Both the position numbers and the translations under genes were made by a program. From HLUCCA09 sp038745585 (GTDB taxonomy: Bacteria; Pseudomonadota; Alphaproteobacteria; Rhodobacterales; Rhodobacteraceae), in the NCBI GenBank assembly GCA_038745585.1, contig JBCDLH010000001.1, positions 248,001-312,000 on the forward strand: a stretch of DNA of 64,000 nt, written 5' to 3'. Shown here in pieces: positions 8,313-15,809 of the stretch. Position 1 is the stretch's first letter. Each line of letters opens with the position of its first letter. The notes below the pieces were generated by a model, which did not search any database, was not told the origin of the DNA, and saw nothing but the letters and a program-made list of their open reading frames with translations.

Positions 8313-8346
8313 GCGCCATCCCACATCACCGGGATGGCGCTTTTTC
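8313..8346 (+). terminator. Intrinsic terminator of the DUF1127 transcript
   Basis: Ten-base-pair stem GCGCCATCCC (8313-8322) / GGGATGGCGC (8331-8340) with an 8-nt loop, followed by TTTTTCTTT. About 97 nt of 3' UTR separates it from the DUF1127 stop, long enough to hold a small RNA. Confidence 0.9.
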
Positions 8347-8416
8347 TTTGCAGACCCTTTTTCGGGCTAGGTGCATTTCGGGGTAGGTGCACGGCGCGCC
8401 GATCAGGCCCCGCCCC

Positions 8417-9175
8417 TCACATCATCCGGATCACTTCGCGGTTGATCGCGAGCACATAGCCGCGGCGCGCGATGTTTTTCACGAGAAGTTCGCTTACCAT
8501 CTGATTGCCGAGCGCATCCCGGAGGCGCTTGATCCGTGTGGCCCCGGCGGCCTCGTCGCACTCGGCAGCATCCTTGCCCTGGATCATCGCCTCGATCTCA
8601 GCCCCCGTCAGAATGTCATCGTCCATCCGCGCCTCCGCGAGCACGGCAAGGGTCTCGATGGCGGCCTCGGTCAGTTTGAACTCCATCGTATTCAGCACCA
8701 CGACCCGCTCCTCGCGGCTGATCAGGAGGGAGTTGACCTGCAAGCCCGTGCGCTCGATCTCGGCCATGCGCCGGTTGAGCGCGACAATCATCACGAGAAA
8801 CACCAGCGACGTGACGAGGAGCGCGGTCGCGAAGACCATCAGGATAAAGATGATCACGCGGTAGCTTTGAAGCACCTCGGCGAAGGCGGTGCCGGAGGCG
8901 GCGAGGATTTCGAGAAGGCGGATCTCCGCGGCGCCCGTCAGGTCGTCATTCTCGACAAAGATCCGCTCGACACGCGCGTCAAACGTGCGTGCATCGGGCA
9001 GGTTCCAAAAGAGAAACGCCGCGGCCAACGTCAGTAGCCCAACCACGGCGGCAATGCCGAAGCTGACGATCCGCGCGCCGGGCCAGGACCCCGCCCTGGA
9101 CCCGCTTTGCCGCTCAATAGCGGAGGAAGTGTTGTCCGGCACTGTTGCGTCTTTCGTCCAAGCCTTCGGGCCCAA
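8417..9175 (-). CDS. Membrane protein with two TM helices and C-terminal OmpR-type winged helix
   Basis: 252 residues. A hydrophobic helix at about 36-55, a predicted periplasmic segment of about 50 residues (DARTFDARVERIFVE onward), a second helix at about 108-133, then a cytoplasmic C-terminal half. Residues about 157-245 fit a winged-helix Trans_Reg_C fold: a FKLTEAAIETLAVLAEA helix, then TRIKRLRDALGN and a wing-like KNIARRGYVL. This is a membrane-tethered one-component regulator with inverted order relative to ToxR/CadC. Targets unknown. The start is uncertain: the ATG at 9175 overlaps the upstream gene by 62 nt; a GTG about 33 nt further in would shorten the overlap. Confidence 0.72.
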   Translation of the reverse strand: MGPKAWTKDATVPDNTSSAIERQSGSRAGSWPGARIVSFGIAAVVGLLTLAAAFLFWNLPDARTFDARVERIFVENDDLTGAAEIRLLEILAASGTAFAEVLQSYRVIIFILMVFATALLVTSLVFLVMIVALNRRMAEIERTGLQVNSLLISREERVVVLNTMEFKLTEAAIETLAVLAEARMDDDILTGAEIEAMIQGKDAAECDEAAGATRIKRLRDALGNQMVSELLVKNIARRGYVLAINREVIRMM

Positions 9176-9404
9176 AGACCCCCATCACGTTCAAGAGCTC
9201 CCAGCCGGCCCGCGCAAGACGCGGCCGTAGCTCGCGCTCGGCATCGCCGGGGGCGCAGGCGCCGCTGACTTGCGCAACGCCGTAATGCAGACGCAGGGGG
9301 TTGTCCTGTTTGGCTTTGTAATCGGCATAGCACTGCGCGTCGGCCGGCAGGGCCGCCAGCAGGGTCACCAGCGCCAGGGCGAGGAAGAGTGCGGTGCGTG
9401 TCAT
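9114..9404 (-). CDS. Secreted small protein of unknown function
   Basis: 96 residues with a clear Sec signal peptide (MTRTALFLALALVTLLAALPADAQ, cleavage near ADA-Q at about 23). The mature part has two Cys residues (CYADYK and GACAPGD) that could form one disulfide, and a basic stretch LRPRLARAGW. No family recognised. It overlaps and lies upstream of the membrane winged-helix gene on the same strand, so the two are probably co-transcribed. Confidence 0.7.
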   Translation of the reverse strand: MTRTALFLALALVTLLAALPADAQCYADYKAKQDNPLRLHYGVAQVSGACAPGDAERELRPRLARAGWELLNVMGVFGPEGLDERRNSAGQHFLRY

Positions 9405-9463
9405 ACCCGAACGCTGCGCTGGATCGGCGGGCTATTCAATATCCCGCGGCGCCTGCACGGGCG

Positions 9464-9476
9464 GTTATCCGATAAC
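9464..9476. promoter_or_regulatory. Perfect palindrome in a divergent promoter region
   Basis: GTTATC-C-GATAAC is a 13-bp perfect palindrome in the 148-nt gap between two divergently transcribed secreted-protein genes. It is positioned to act as an operator for one or both. The binding protein is unknown; the neighbouring membrane winged-helix protein is a possible candidate. Confidence 0.4.
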
Positions 9477-9552
9477 GGCTGGGCGTTATTGAGCGATTTC
9501 GGCAACGGCGCGCAGGGTCGGCCCATAGAGACCCATGCGAAAGGAATGCGCC

Positions 9553-10071
9553 ATGCGCAGCACAGTGATCTCCCTCCTCCTCGCCGCATCCGTGGCCGCC
9601 ACAGCGCCCCTGACACCCGTGCACGCCCAAGGATTTGACCCCGACGCCCGAAGGACGGCAGCGGCGCTCGCCTTTGGGATCGCCACGCTTGCGATCATCG
9701 CCCGCGCCGCGGAGGCCGAGCGCGACCGTGAGAAGGACCGCAAGAAAGCGCGGGAAAAAGAGCGAGAGAGAGAGAAAGCGCGGGCGCAGGTCATCACCCG
9801 CGCCGATCAGAGCCTACCCCGTGTCCTCCCGCGGGACCGGCCAGAGGACTATGCCCACCGGCGCGGGCTGCGCGTGCCGTCGAGCTGCGCACGGCGGGTC
9901 CAGTTTCAAAATGGCGTACGTACGGCGTTCGGCGCGCCCTGCCTGCGGCGCGCGGGCGTTGACATTCAGCGCTTGCCCGACCGCTGCGAACGGCGGGCGC
10001 GGACCAATGGGCGCGACGTTCGGATCTGGGGCGCACGCTGCCTCACGCGGAACGGCGTGCGGATCGAGTGA
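9553..10071 (+). CDS. Secreted basic protein of unknown function
   Basis: 172 residues from the ATG at 9553, chosen because AAGGAA precedes it by about 8 nt and the Sec signal peptide (RSTVISLLLAASVAATAP...VHAQ) then begins at once; an ATG 18 nt upstream is the alternative. After a second hydrophobic stretch comes a highly charged helix rich in Arg/Lys/Glu (residues about 57-84, likely coiled coil), then two similar Cys-containing units (SCARRVQF..GAPCLR and RCERRART..GARCL), suggesting a small repeated disulfide fold. No known family recognised. Confidence 0.72.
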   Translation: MRSTVISLLLAASVAATAPLTPVHAQGFDPDARRTAAALAFGIATLAIIARAAEAERDREKDRKKAREKEREREKARAQVITRADQSLPRVLPRDRPEDYAHRRGLRVPSSCARRVQFQNGVRTAFGAPCLRRAGVDIQRLPDRCERRARTNGRDVRIWGARCLTRNGVRIE

Positions 10072-10285
10072 GCCCGCGGGAGCTTGCGCCAAAGCGGCGC
10101 GCCCGCCCGGCTGACCGAGATGGCAGAGGCGCCGGCCAACGGCGTCGACCTGTCGGCAGAGCCCGGGGTGTCCCATGCACCCGGGTTAAACTTGGCGGGG
10201 GGGCGCGTCGCTCTCCCGTCCTTTTGCCGGTCCGACCGAGATCTTTCGGGTTGCGGAGCGGCGCGGCGCCGGGCTCATTGCACCC

Positions 10286-10912
10286 ATGCCGGATTTTACC
10301 GCTGAAGAGGCCCTTTTCGCCTGGGGCGCGCAGATCGTTGCAGGCGTCGACGAGGTTGGACGCGGGCCGCTTGCCGGACCCGTCACCGCCGCAGCGGTCG
10401 TGCTTGACCCGCAGCGCATTCCCGAAGGCCTCAACGACAGCAAGGCGCTCTCGGCCAAGAAGCGCGAGACGCTGGCCGCGCTTTTGCGGGAGAGCGCCGA
10501 CGTCTCCATCGTCCATGTCGGGATCGACGAGATCGAGCGGATCAATATCCGCCAGGCGGCCTTTCAGGCGATGGACCTGGCGCTCCGGCGCTTGCCACGG
10601 CCCCCGGACCACGCGCTGATCGACGGCAACTCTCTCCCCGACGCGCTCCCTTGCCCGGCCACCCCGATCACCAAGGGCGACGCCCGCACGCTTTCCATCG
10701 CTGCGGCCTCGATCGTGGCAAAGGTAGCGCGCGATGCCCTCATGGTGGAGCTTGCGCAACAGCATCCTGGCTATGGCTGGGAACACAATGCTGGGTATGC
10801 GACCCAAATGCATCTCTCGGCGCTCCGAGATTTGGGCGTGACCCCGCACCATAGGCGTTCGTTCGCACCGGTGCGCAACATCTTGTGGCAAGCGAAATCC
10901 TCAAGCCCCTGA
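10286..10912 (+). CDS. rnhB: Ribonuclease HII
   Basis: 208 residues. RNase HII nicks RNA-DNA hybrids and removes single ribonucleotides from DNA. The catalytic Asp-Glu of VDEVGRGPLAGP, the ALIDGN Asp, the TKGDARTLSIAAASIVAKV block and the C-terminal HHRRSF motif are all present. The 214-nt gap upstream shows no gene. The next gene is ccrM, a neighbour pair common in alphaproteobacteria. The start has no good ribosome site but fits the family length. Confidence 0.95.
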   Translation: MPDFTAEEALFAWGAQIVAGVDEVGRGPLAGPVTAAAVVLDPQRIPEGLNDSKALSAKKRETLAALLRESADVSIVHVGIDEIERINIRQAAFQAMDLALRRLPRPPDHALIDGNSLPDALPCPATPITKGDARTLSIAAASIVAKVARDALMVELAQQHPGYGWEHNAGYATQMHLSALRDLGVTPHHRRSFAPVRNILWQAKSSSP

Positions 10913-10949
10913 ATCGAAAAAGAAATTGACCGCGACTCACCGCTGACTC
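10911..10949. promoter_or_regulatory. Three GANTC methylation sites upstream of ccrM
   Basis: GAATC at 10911-10915 (overlapping the rnhB stop), GACTC at 10934-10938 and GACTC at 10945-10949 lie in the 93-nt gap before the GANTC methyltransferase gene. A TTGACC hexamer (10926-10931) that could be a -35 box lies among them. In Caulobacter, GANTC methylation in the ccrM promoter feeds back on its transcription; the same logic is suggested here. Confidence 0.6.
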
Positions 10950-11005
10950 ATCCTCGACCCAAAGCGCCGCCAGATGCGCAGGACCGAGGCAGTTGGGATG
11001 TGGAG

Positions 11006-12130
11006 ATGACAACGCGAACCCAAGCGGGGCGCCCGGGGGACATGGGCGCCTTGCCACTCAATACGATCATCGCGGGCGATTGCGTCGACGCCATGGGCGC
11101 GCTTCCCGATGCATCGGTCGATCTGATCTTTGCCGACCCGCCCTACAACCTGCAGCTCAAAGGTGAGCTCCACCGGCCGGACAACAGCCGCGTCGACGCC
11201 GTCGATGACGCGTGGGACCGGTTCACCGGCTTCGAAGCCTACGACCGGTTTACGCGGGCGTGGCTCGCCGAGGCGCGGCGGGTCCTCAAGCCGAATGGCG
11301 CGCTCTGGGTTATCGGCTCCTACCACAACATCTTTCGCGTGGGCGCGGCGGTGCAGGACCAGGGCTTTTGGATCCTCAACGACGTCGTCTGGCGCAAGGC
11401 CAACCCGATGCCCAACTTCCGCGGCAAGCGCCTGACCAACGCGCATGAGACGCTGATCTGGGCCTCGCGGTCTGAGGCCGCGAAATACACCTTCAATTAC
11501 GAGGCGCTGAAGGCGCTGAACGAGGGCATTCAGATGCGGTCGGATTGGCTCCTCCCGCTATGTACGGGCCACGAGCGTCTGAAGGATGCGCGGGGCGACA
11601 AGGCGCATCCGACGCAAAAGCCTGAGAGCCTCCTCTATCGCGTGCTTGTGGGGACAACGAACCCCGGGGATGTCGTCCTCGACCCGTTCTTTGGCACGGG
11701 CACCACGGGCGCCGTGGCAAAAGCACTGGGCCGCGATTGGATCGGGATCGAGCGGGAGGCGCGCTATCGCGAGATTGCCGCGGCCCGGATCGGGCAGGTG
11801 CGCAAGCTCGATGCCTCGGCACTCAATGTCAGCATGTCGAAACGGAGCGCGCCGCGCGTCCCGTTCGGCGTGCTTGTGGAGCGCGGTCTGCTCCGGCCCG
11901 GAGAGATCCTGACCTCGCCCTCGGGCAAGCGCGCGGCCAAGGTCCGCGCCGATGGCACGCTTGTCGCCGATGGCACGACGGGCTCGATCCATCAGGTCGG
12001 CGCGGCGCTCGAAGGGGCACCGTCGTGCAACGGCTGGACCTACTGGCATTTCCGGCGTGAAGGCCAAAACGTGCCGATCGACGTCTTGCGCCAGCAGATC
12101 CGCGCCGAAATGGACAAGCGGCCAAGCTGA
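11006..12130 (+). CDS. ccrM: CcrM-type adenine-N6 DNA methyltransferase (GANTC)
   Basis: 374 residues from the ATG at 11006 (a GTG at 11000 is in frame). A beta-class amino-methyltransferase: the catalytic DPPY is at residues 44-47, followed by the SAM-binding FFGTGTTG at 228-235. The C-terminal 100 residues (from about 275) form the DNA-binding domain typical of CcrM orthologues, ending with NGWTYWHF. In alphaproteobacteria it methylates GANTC after replication and times cell-cycle transcription. Preceded by three GANTC sites and followed by a strong terminator. Confidence 0.95.
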   Translation: MTTRTQAGRPGDMGALPLNTIIAGDCVDAMGALPDASVDLIFADPPYNLQLKGELHRPDNSRVDAVDDAWDRFTGFEAYDRFTRAWLAEARRVLKPNGALWVIGSYHNIFRVGAAVQDQGFWILNDVVWRKANPMPNFRGKRLTNAHETLIWASRSEAAKYTFNYEALKALNEGIQMRSDWLLPLCTGHERLKDARGDKAHPTQKPESLLYRVLVGTTNPGDVVLDPFFGTGTTGAVAKALGRDWIGIEREARYREIAAARIGQVRKLDASALNVSMSKRSAPRVPFGVLVERGLLRPGEILTSPSGKRAAKVRADGTLVADGTTGSIHQVGAALEGAPSCNGWTYWHFRREGQNVPIDVLRQQIRAEMDKRPS

Positions 12131-12180
12131 GTTTTCCGATGTACCGCCGGTGCCTGTAGCCTGAACACGGCACCCACCTC

Positions 12181-12216
12181 ACCCCGCATGTCGCACCCGG
12201 CATGCGGGGTTTTTTC
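12181..12216 (+). terminator. Intrinsic terminator after ccrM
   Basis: Stem ACCCCGCATG (12181-12190) / CATGCGGGGT (12201-12210) with a 10-nt loop, followed by TTTTT. It serves the plus-strand ccrM transcript; the minus-strand flank is not T-rich, so mutY on the other strand is not obviously terminated by it. Confidence 0.9.
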
Positions 12217-12245
12217 GCGGCGTTCGGTGTCGATCCGAAGCGGCG

Positions 12246-13361
12246 TCACCCAGCGGACCGGCGTGGACCGGTCTTTGGCTCAGATGCTTTTCGGGGCTGA
12301 GCGAGATCCCAGGCTTTGCGCATAAGCGTCGGCAGGGCGCTCGGGCGAAAGTCGTGCGCGACCCTCCATTTCCCACGGGTTGGCGGCGTGTCAGTATCCG
12401 GCACGATCGCATGATGAACCGTCAGGCGCAGGTGGAAATGGGTGAAGGTGTGGCGCACTTGCCCGATCTCGGCCCATTCTGCGGCGAGCGGGGGCGCGGG
12501 GGCCGGGCGCTCTTCGCGCCATTCCGTGGTTGGGAACGCGAGCATACCGCCGAGAAGGCCCGTCTCGGGGCGGATCTCTGTCAGGATCGCGCCATCGGCG
12601 GCCCGCACAATGTAGACTTCGCCGAGCCGGACGGGCTTGGCCTTTTTCGGTAGCTTCCTCGGCAGGTCGGCGGCGATTCCCGCGGCGCGCGCTTTGCAGC
12701 GAAGCAGCCATGGACAGATCCCGCAGGCCGGGGATTTCGGCGTACAGATCGTGGCGCCGAGATCCATGACCGCCTGCGCGTAATCTCCCGGACGGTGGCG
12801 CGGCGTGAACGCTGCGGCCAGCAATGTCAGCTCGGCCTTTGCCGGCGGCAGCGGCGTCTCGACCTCATGCATACGCGCCATCACCCGCTCGACATTCCCA
12901 TCAACCACCGTTTCCGGCGCATCAAAGGCAATCGAGGCGATGGCAGCGGCCGTATAAGGCCCGATCCCCGGCAGCGCGCGGAGGCCGTCGGCCGTCTTTG
13001 GAAACCGCCCGTCGTACTTTGCAACAAGCACACGGGCACATTTCAGAAGGTTGCGGGCCCGGGCATAGTATCCGAGCCCGGCCCATTCGGCCATCACGGC
13101 GGCATCCTCGGCCGCAGCCAGCGCGCCGACATTGGGCCAAAGAGAGGTGAACCGGTGATAGTAGGGGCTGACGGCGGCAACGGTCGTCTGCTGCAGCATG
13201 ATTTCCGAGAGCCAGACGCGGTATGGGTCTGCGCGTCGACCCGACCCCGGCGGCACACGCCAGGGAAGGTCGCGCGCATGCACGTCGTACCAGGCCAAGA
13301 GTTCCCGTGCCGCAAGCGTCTCCTCCGCCGCCGAAGGATCGCTCGCGCAATCGTCACGCAT
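12246..13361 (-). CDS. mutY: A/G-specific adenine glycosylase
   Basis: 371 residues. MutY removes adenine mispaired with 8-oxoguanine. Catalytic Glu in LSEIMLQQTTV, helix-hairpin-helix LPGIGPYTAAAI, catalytic Asp in VVDGNVERV, and the [4Fe-4S] cysteines in the pattern C-x6-C-x2-C-x5-C (CTPKSPACGICPWLLRC). The C-terminal NUDIX-like domain (LGEVYIVRA through FTHFHLRL) that recognises 8-oxoG is complete. Divergent from the DUF721 gene across an 87-nt gap. Confidence 0.96.
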   Translation of the reverse strand: MRDDCASDPSAAEETLAARELLAWYDVHARDLPWRVPPGSGRRADPYRVWLSEIMLQQTTVAAVSPYYHRFTSLWPNVGALAAAEDAAVMAEWAGLGYYARARNLLKCARVLVAKYDGRFPKTADGLRALPGIGPYTAAAIASIAFDAPETVVDGNVERVMARMHEVETPLPPAKAELTLLAAAFTPRHRPGDYAQAVMDLGATICTPKSPACGICPWLLRCKARAAGIAADLPRKLPKKAKPVRLGEVYIVRAADGAILTEIRPETGLLGGMLAFPTTEWREERPAPAPPLAAEWAEIGQVRHTFTHFHLRLTVHHAIVPDTDTPPTRGKWRVAHDFRPSALPTLMRKAWDLAQPRKASEPKTGPRRSAG

Positions 13362-13448
13362 AGTTTATGTCCTCCCTCACCGCGGCGCTGGTTCGAATTA
13401 CGCCTTAGGATAAGATAGCGGCATGGCGCGCGCAGAGCAGGATAGGGC

Positions 13449-13985
13449 ATGCAGGCGACAGTGACGAAAGACAAACGCAGGCGCGGCCGCGGATTTCGCC
13501 AGGCCGGTGCGCTTGTCGAGGCACGTATCCGCAAAGCGGGCGAAGCGCGCGGCTTTGCCGTCGCAAAGCTGCTCACGCGGTGGGACGAGATCGCTGGCAG
13601 CGACATCGCACGAATGGCACGTCCAGTGGAGGTTAGCTACGGGCGCGGCGGCTTTGGGGCGACGCTCGTTTTGTTGACCAACGGCGCAAACGCGCCCCTT
13701 GTGCAAATGCAAGAGCAGGCTCTGCGGGAGCGGATCAACGCCTGCTACGGCTATGCCGCCATCGTTCGGATCCGCATCACGCAGACAGCGCGCGACGGCT
13801 TTGCCCCCGATGCTACACCGGCAAACGAAGTGACACCGGGGCCGGGAGAAACACGTGCTGCGGCAGAAATCGCGGCGGGCGTCGATAGCGACGACCTTAG
13901 ACGGGCGCTCGAAACGCTGGGGGCAAATGTACTGACCAAATCGGCGCGCGCGACACGCGCCTCACGCGAAAGGCAGGACCGATGA
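13449..13985 (+). CDS. DUF721 (DciA-like) protein
   Basis: 178 residues. The DUF721 domain occupies residues about 10-115 (WDEIAGSDIARMARPVEV, then LVLLTNGANAPLVQMQ). In bacteria that lack DnaC/DnaI, DciA proteins of this family recruit the replicative helicase DnaB; that role here is an inference from the family. The C-terminal 60 residues are low-complexity and likely disordered, ending in a basic tail. It ends in an ATGA overlap with the DsbA-family gene. Confidence 0.85.
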   Translation: MQATVTKDKRRRGRGFRQAGALVEARIRKAGEARGFAVAKLLTRWDEIAGSDIARMARPVEVSYGRGGFGATLVLLTNGANAPLVQMQEQALRERINACYGYAAIVRIRITQTARDGFAPDATPANEVTPGPGETRAAAEIAAGVDSDDLRRALETLGANVLTKSARATRASRERQDR

Positions 13986-14686
13986 CACGCATACCCTTCG
14001 TCTCCATCGCCGTTGTGGCCATCTGCGGCGCAATTGGGATCTGGCTGGCCATGCCCGGCGACCGCGAGAGCGCCACCCTCGGCACGACTGACATTGGCGC
14101 ACCGGCGGAGAGTGCGCCGGCCTTTTCGGCCAACGCCCAGCAAGCGGAAGACATCGATACGTCGACCATCGTCGAGATGTCCATCGGGGCGGCAGACGCG
14201 CCGGTCGAGATCATCGAATACGCGTCCTTCACCTGTCCGCATTGCCAGACGTTTCACAAGAACGTTTTCCCGCAATTGAAGGCAGAGTTTGTGGATACCG
14301 GCAAGGTGCGCTTCGTTCACCGCGAGGTCTATTTCGACCGGTTCGGCCTCTGGGCCGGCATGGTCGCGCGCTGCGGCGGCGAGGAGCGGTATTTCGGGAT
14401 CATCGACATCATCTATGAAGAGCAGCGGGAGTGGACCCAGGGCCAGCCGACCGACGTGGTCGAGGGATTGCGGCGGATCGGGCGCACCGCGGGCCTGACC
14501 AACGACCAGCTCGACGCCTGTCTCTCGGATGGCAGTAAGGCGCAGACACTCGTGGCCTGGTACCAAGAGAATGCCGAGGAGCATGGCGTGAACTCGACCC
14601 CGACCTTTGTCATCGACGGGCGGACCTATCGCAACATGCCCTATTCCGAGTTTGTCGAGATCATCGAAGACAAGGTTGGCGGCTGA
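13982..14686 (+). CDS. DsbA-family thiol-disulfide oxidoreductase
   Basis: 234 residues. N-terminal hydrophobic anchor or uncleaved signal (residues 5-25), an acidic linker, then a thioredoxin-fold DsbA domain with active site CPHC (in FTCPHCQTFHKNVFP, about residue 80) and a cis-Pro segment (NSTPTFVIDG). It would act in the periplasm as a disulfide oxidase or isomerase of the type common downstream of DUF721 in alphaproteobacteria. ATGA coupling with the preceding gene. A GC-rich hairpin (GCGCGGG 14701-14707 / CCCGCGC 14712-14718) follows its stop, without a T-run. Confidence 0.92.
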   Translation: MTRIPFVSIAVVAICGAIGIWLAMPGDRESATLGTTDIGAPAESAPAFSANAQQAEDIDTSTIVEMSIGAADAPVEIIEYASFTCPHCQTFHKNVFPQLKAEFVDTGKVRFVHREVYFDRFGLWAGMVARCGGEERYFGIIDIIYEEQREWTQGQPTDVVEGLRRIGRTAGLTNDQLDACLSDGSKAQTLVAWYQENAEEHGVNSTPTFVIDGRTYRNMPYSEFVEIIEDKVGG

Positions 14687-14792
14687 GCCCACTGAGGCTC
14701 GCGCGGGGTGGCCCGCGCTCCGAAGGCGCCGCGTCCTGTCGTCCGTGTGCATCGTTTGCATGACGCGGAGCGGCGTTTCAGCGGCCTAATCC

Positions 14793-15800
14793 TTATTGGG
14801 ACTGCGTGCGCCCAGGGTCGGTGTTGGCCACCTGACAGAGCCTATCGAATGGCGCCCAATCGGCGAGCCGCAGGCGGACAGGCAACGTGATCACCTTGCG
14901 CCGAAAGGCGTAAGGTAGGCGGACGGCGTCCTTTTCTGTCGTCACGAGTTGCGCGCCGGTCAATCGTGCCTCCGCTTCGAGTCGCGTCATCAGCGCTTGG
15001 GTCAGCGGCTGGTGATCGGCCAGTGCCTCCGCACGGGTGAGATCGGCACCGAGCGCGCGGAGCGTAGCGAAGAACTTTTCGGGATGGCCGATCCCGGCAA
15101 AGGCGAGCGCCCGAAGACCTTGCCAGCGCATCCCTGTCTCAAGAGGCTCTAGCCTGCCCATCAGATGCGGGACGGCGACAGCGCCGGCCCAGCGCTCGGC
15201 AAAGGCGACCTGCGCCGCATCCGGCCCGATCGAGAGCAGCGCATCGGCGCGCGCCATTCCAGCAGCGACGGGCTCGCGCAGCGGCCCGGCGGGGACGCAG
15301 CGGCCATTGCCAAAGCCGGCCCCCGCATCGACCACAACGAGCGACAGATCCTTGGCCACGCCAGGGTTTTGAAACCCATCGTCGAGAATGAGCCGCGCCG
15401 CGCCCGAAGCGACGGCCGCCCTTGCGCCGGCGGCCCTGTCCCGGGCGACCCATGTCGGTGCGAATGCAGCGAGGAGCAGCGGCTCGTCCCCGACATGGGC
15501 GGCGCTGTGGCGGCGCGGATCGACAGCGACCGGCCCGCTGAGCCGCCCGCCATGGCCGCGGCTGACGATATGCGTCCCGGCCCCGAGCCGCTCGGCCAGC
15601 GCGATCACGGTCGGTGTCTTGCCGGTGCCGCCAGCATTGAGGTTGCCAACGCAGATCACGGGGATGGGCGCGCGGTAGCCGGGCGGCCGGCGCAGGCGCA
15701 GGGCCGTCGCCGCCCCGTAGAGCGCACCAAGCGGAGAGAGAAGGCGCGCGGCGAAACCTGGCGCGTCCGGCGCGCGGAACCAAAAGCCGGGCGCGCGCAT
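14793..15800 (-). CDS. lpxK: Tetraacyldisaccharide 4'-kinase
   Basis: 335 residues. LpxK phosphorylates the 4' position of the lipid A disaccharide at the inner membrane. N-terminal membrane-associated helix (ARLLSPLGALYGAATALR), then the P-loop GNLNAGGTGKTPT (about residues 51-63), a DDGFQNP motif and the C-terminal TTEKDAVRLP. It lies 9 nt downstream of waaA in the same orientation, forming an LPS core/lipid A pair. Its end faces the DsbA gene. Confidence 0.95.
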   Translation of the reverse strand: MRAPGFWFRAPDAPGFAARLLSPLGALYGAATALRLRRPPGYRAPIPVICVGNLNAGGTGKTPTVIALAERLGAGTHIVSRGHGGRLSGPVAVDPRRHSAAHVGDEPLLLAAFAPTWVARDRAAGARAAVASGAARLILDDGFQNPGVAKDLSLVVVDAGAGFGNGRCVPAGPLREPVAAGMARADALLSIGPDAAQVAFAERWAGAVAVPHLMGRLEPLETGMRWQGLRALAFAGIGHPEKFFATLRALGADLTRAEALADHQPLTQALMTRLEAEARLTGAQLVTTEKDAVRLPYAFRRKVITLPVRLRLADWAPFDRLCQVANTDPGRTQSQ

Positions 15801-15809
15801 CGACGCGGA

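Noticed and set aside
10072..10285. Possible small gene between the secreted protein and rnhB
   Set aside because: Short frames there have no ribosome site and no recognisable sequence; treated as non-coding.
13385..13430. T-arm-like GGTTCGAATT sequence between mutY and the DUF721 gene
   Set aside because: No acceptor stem, D-arm or anticodon arm can be drawn around it, so it is not a tRNA.
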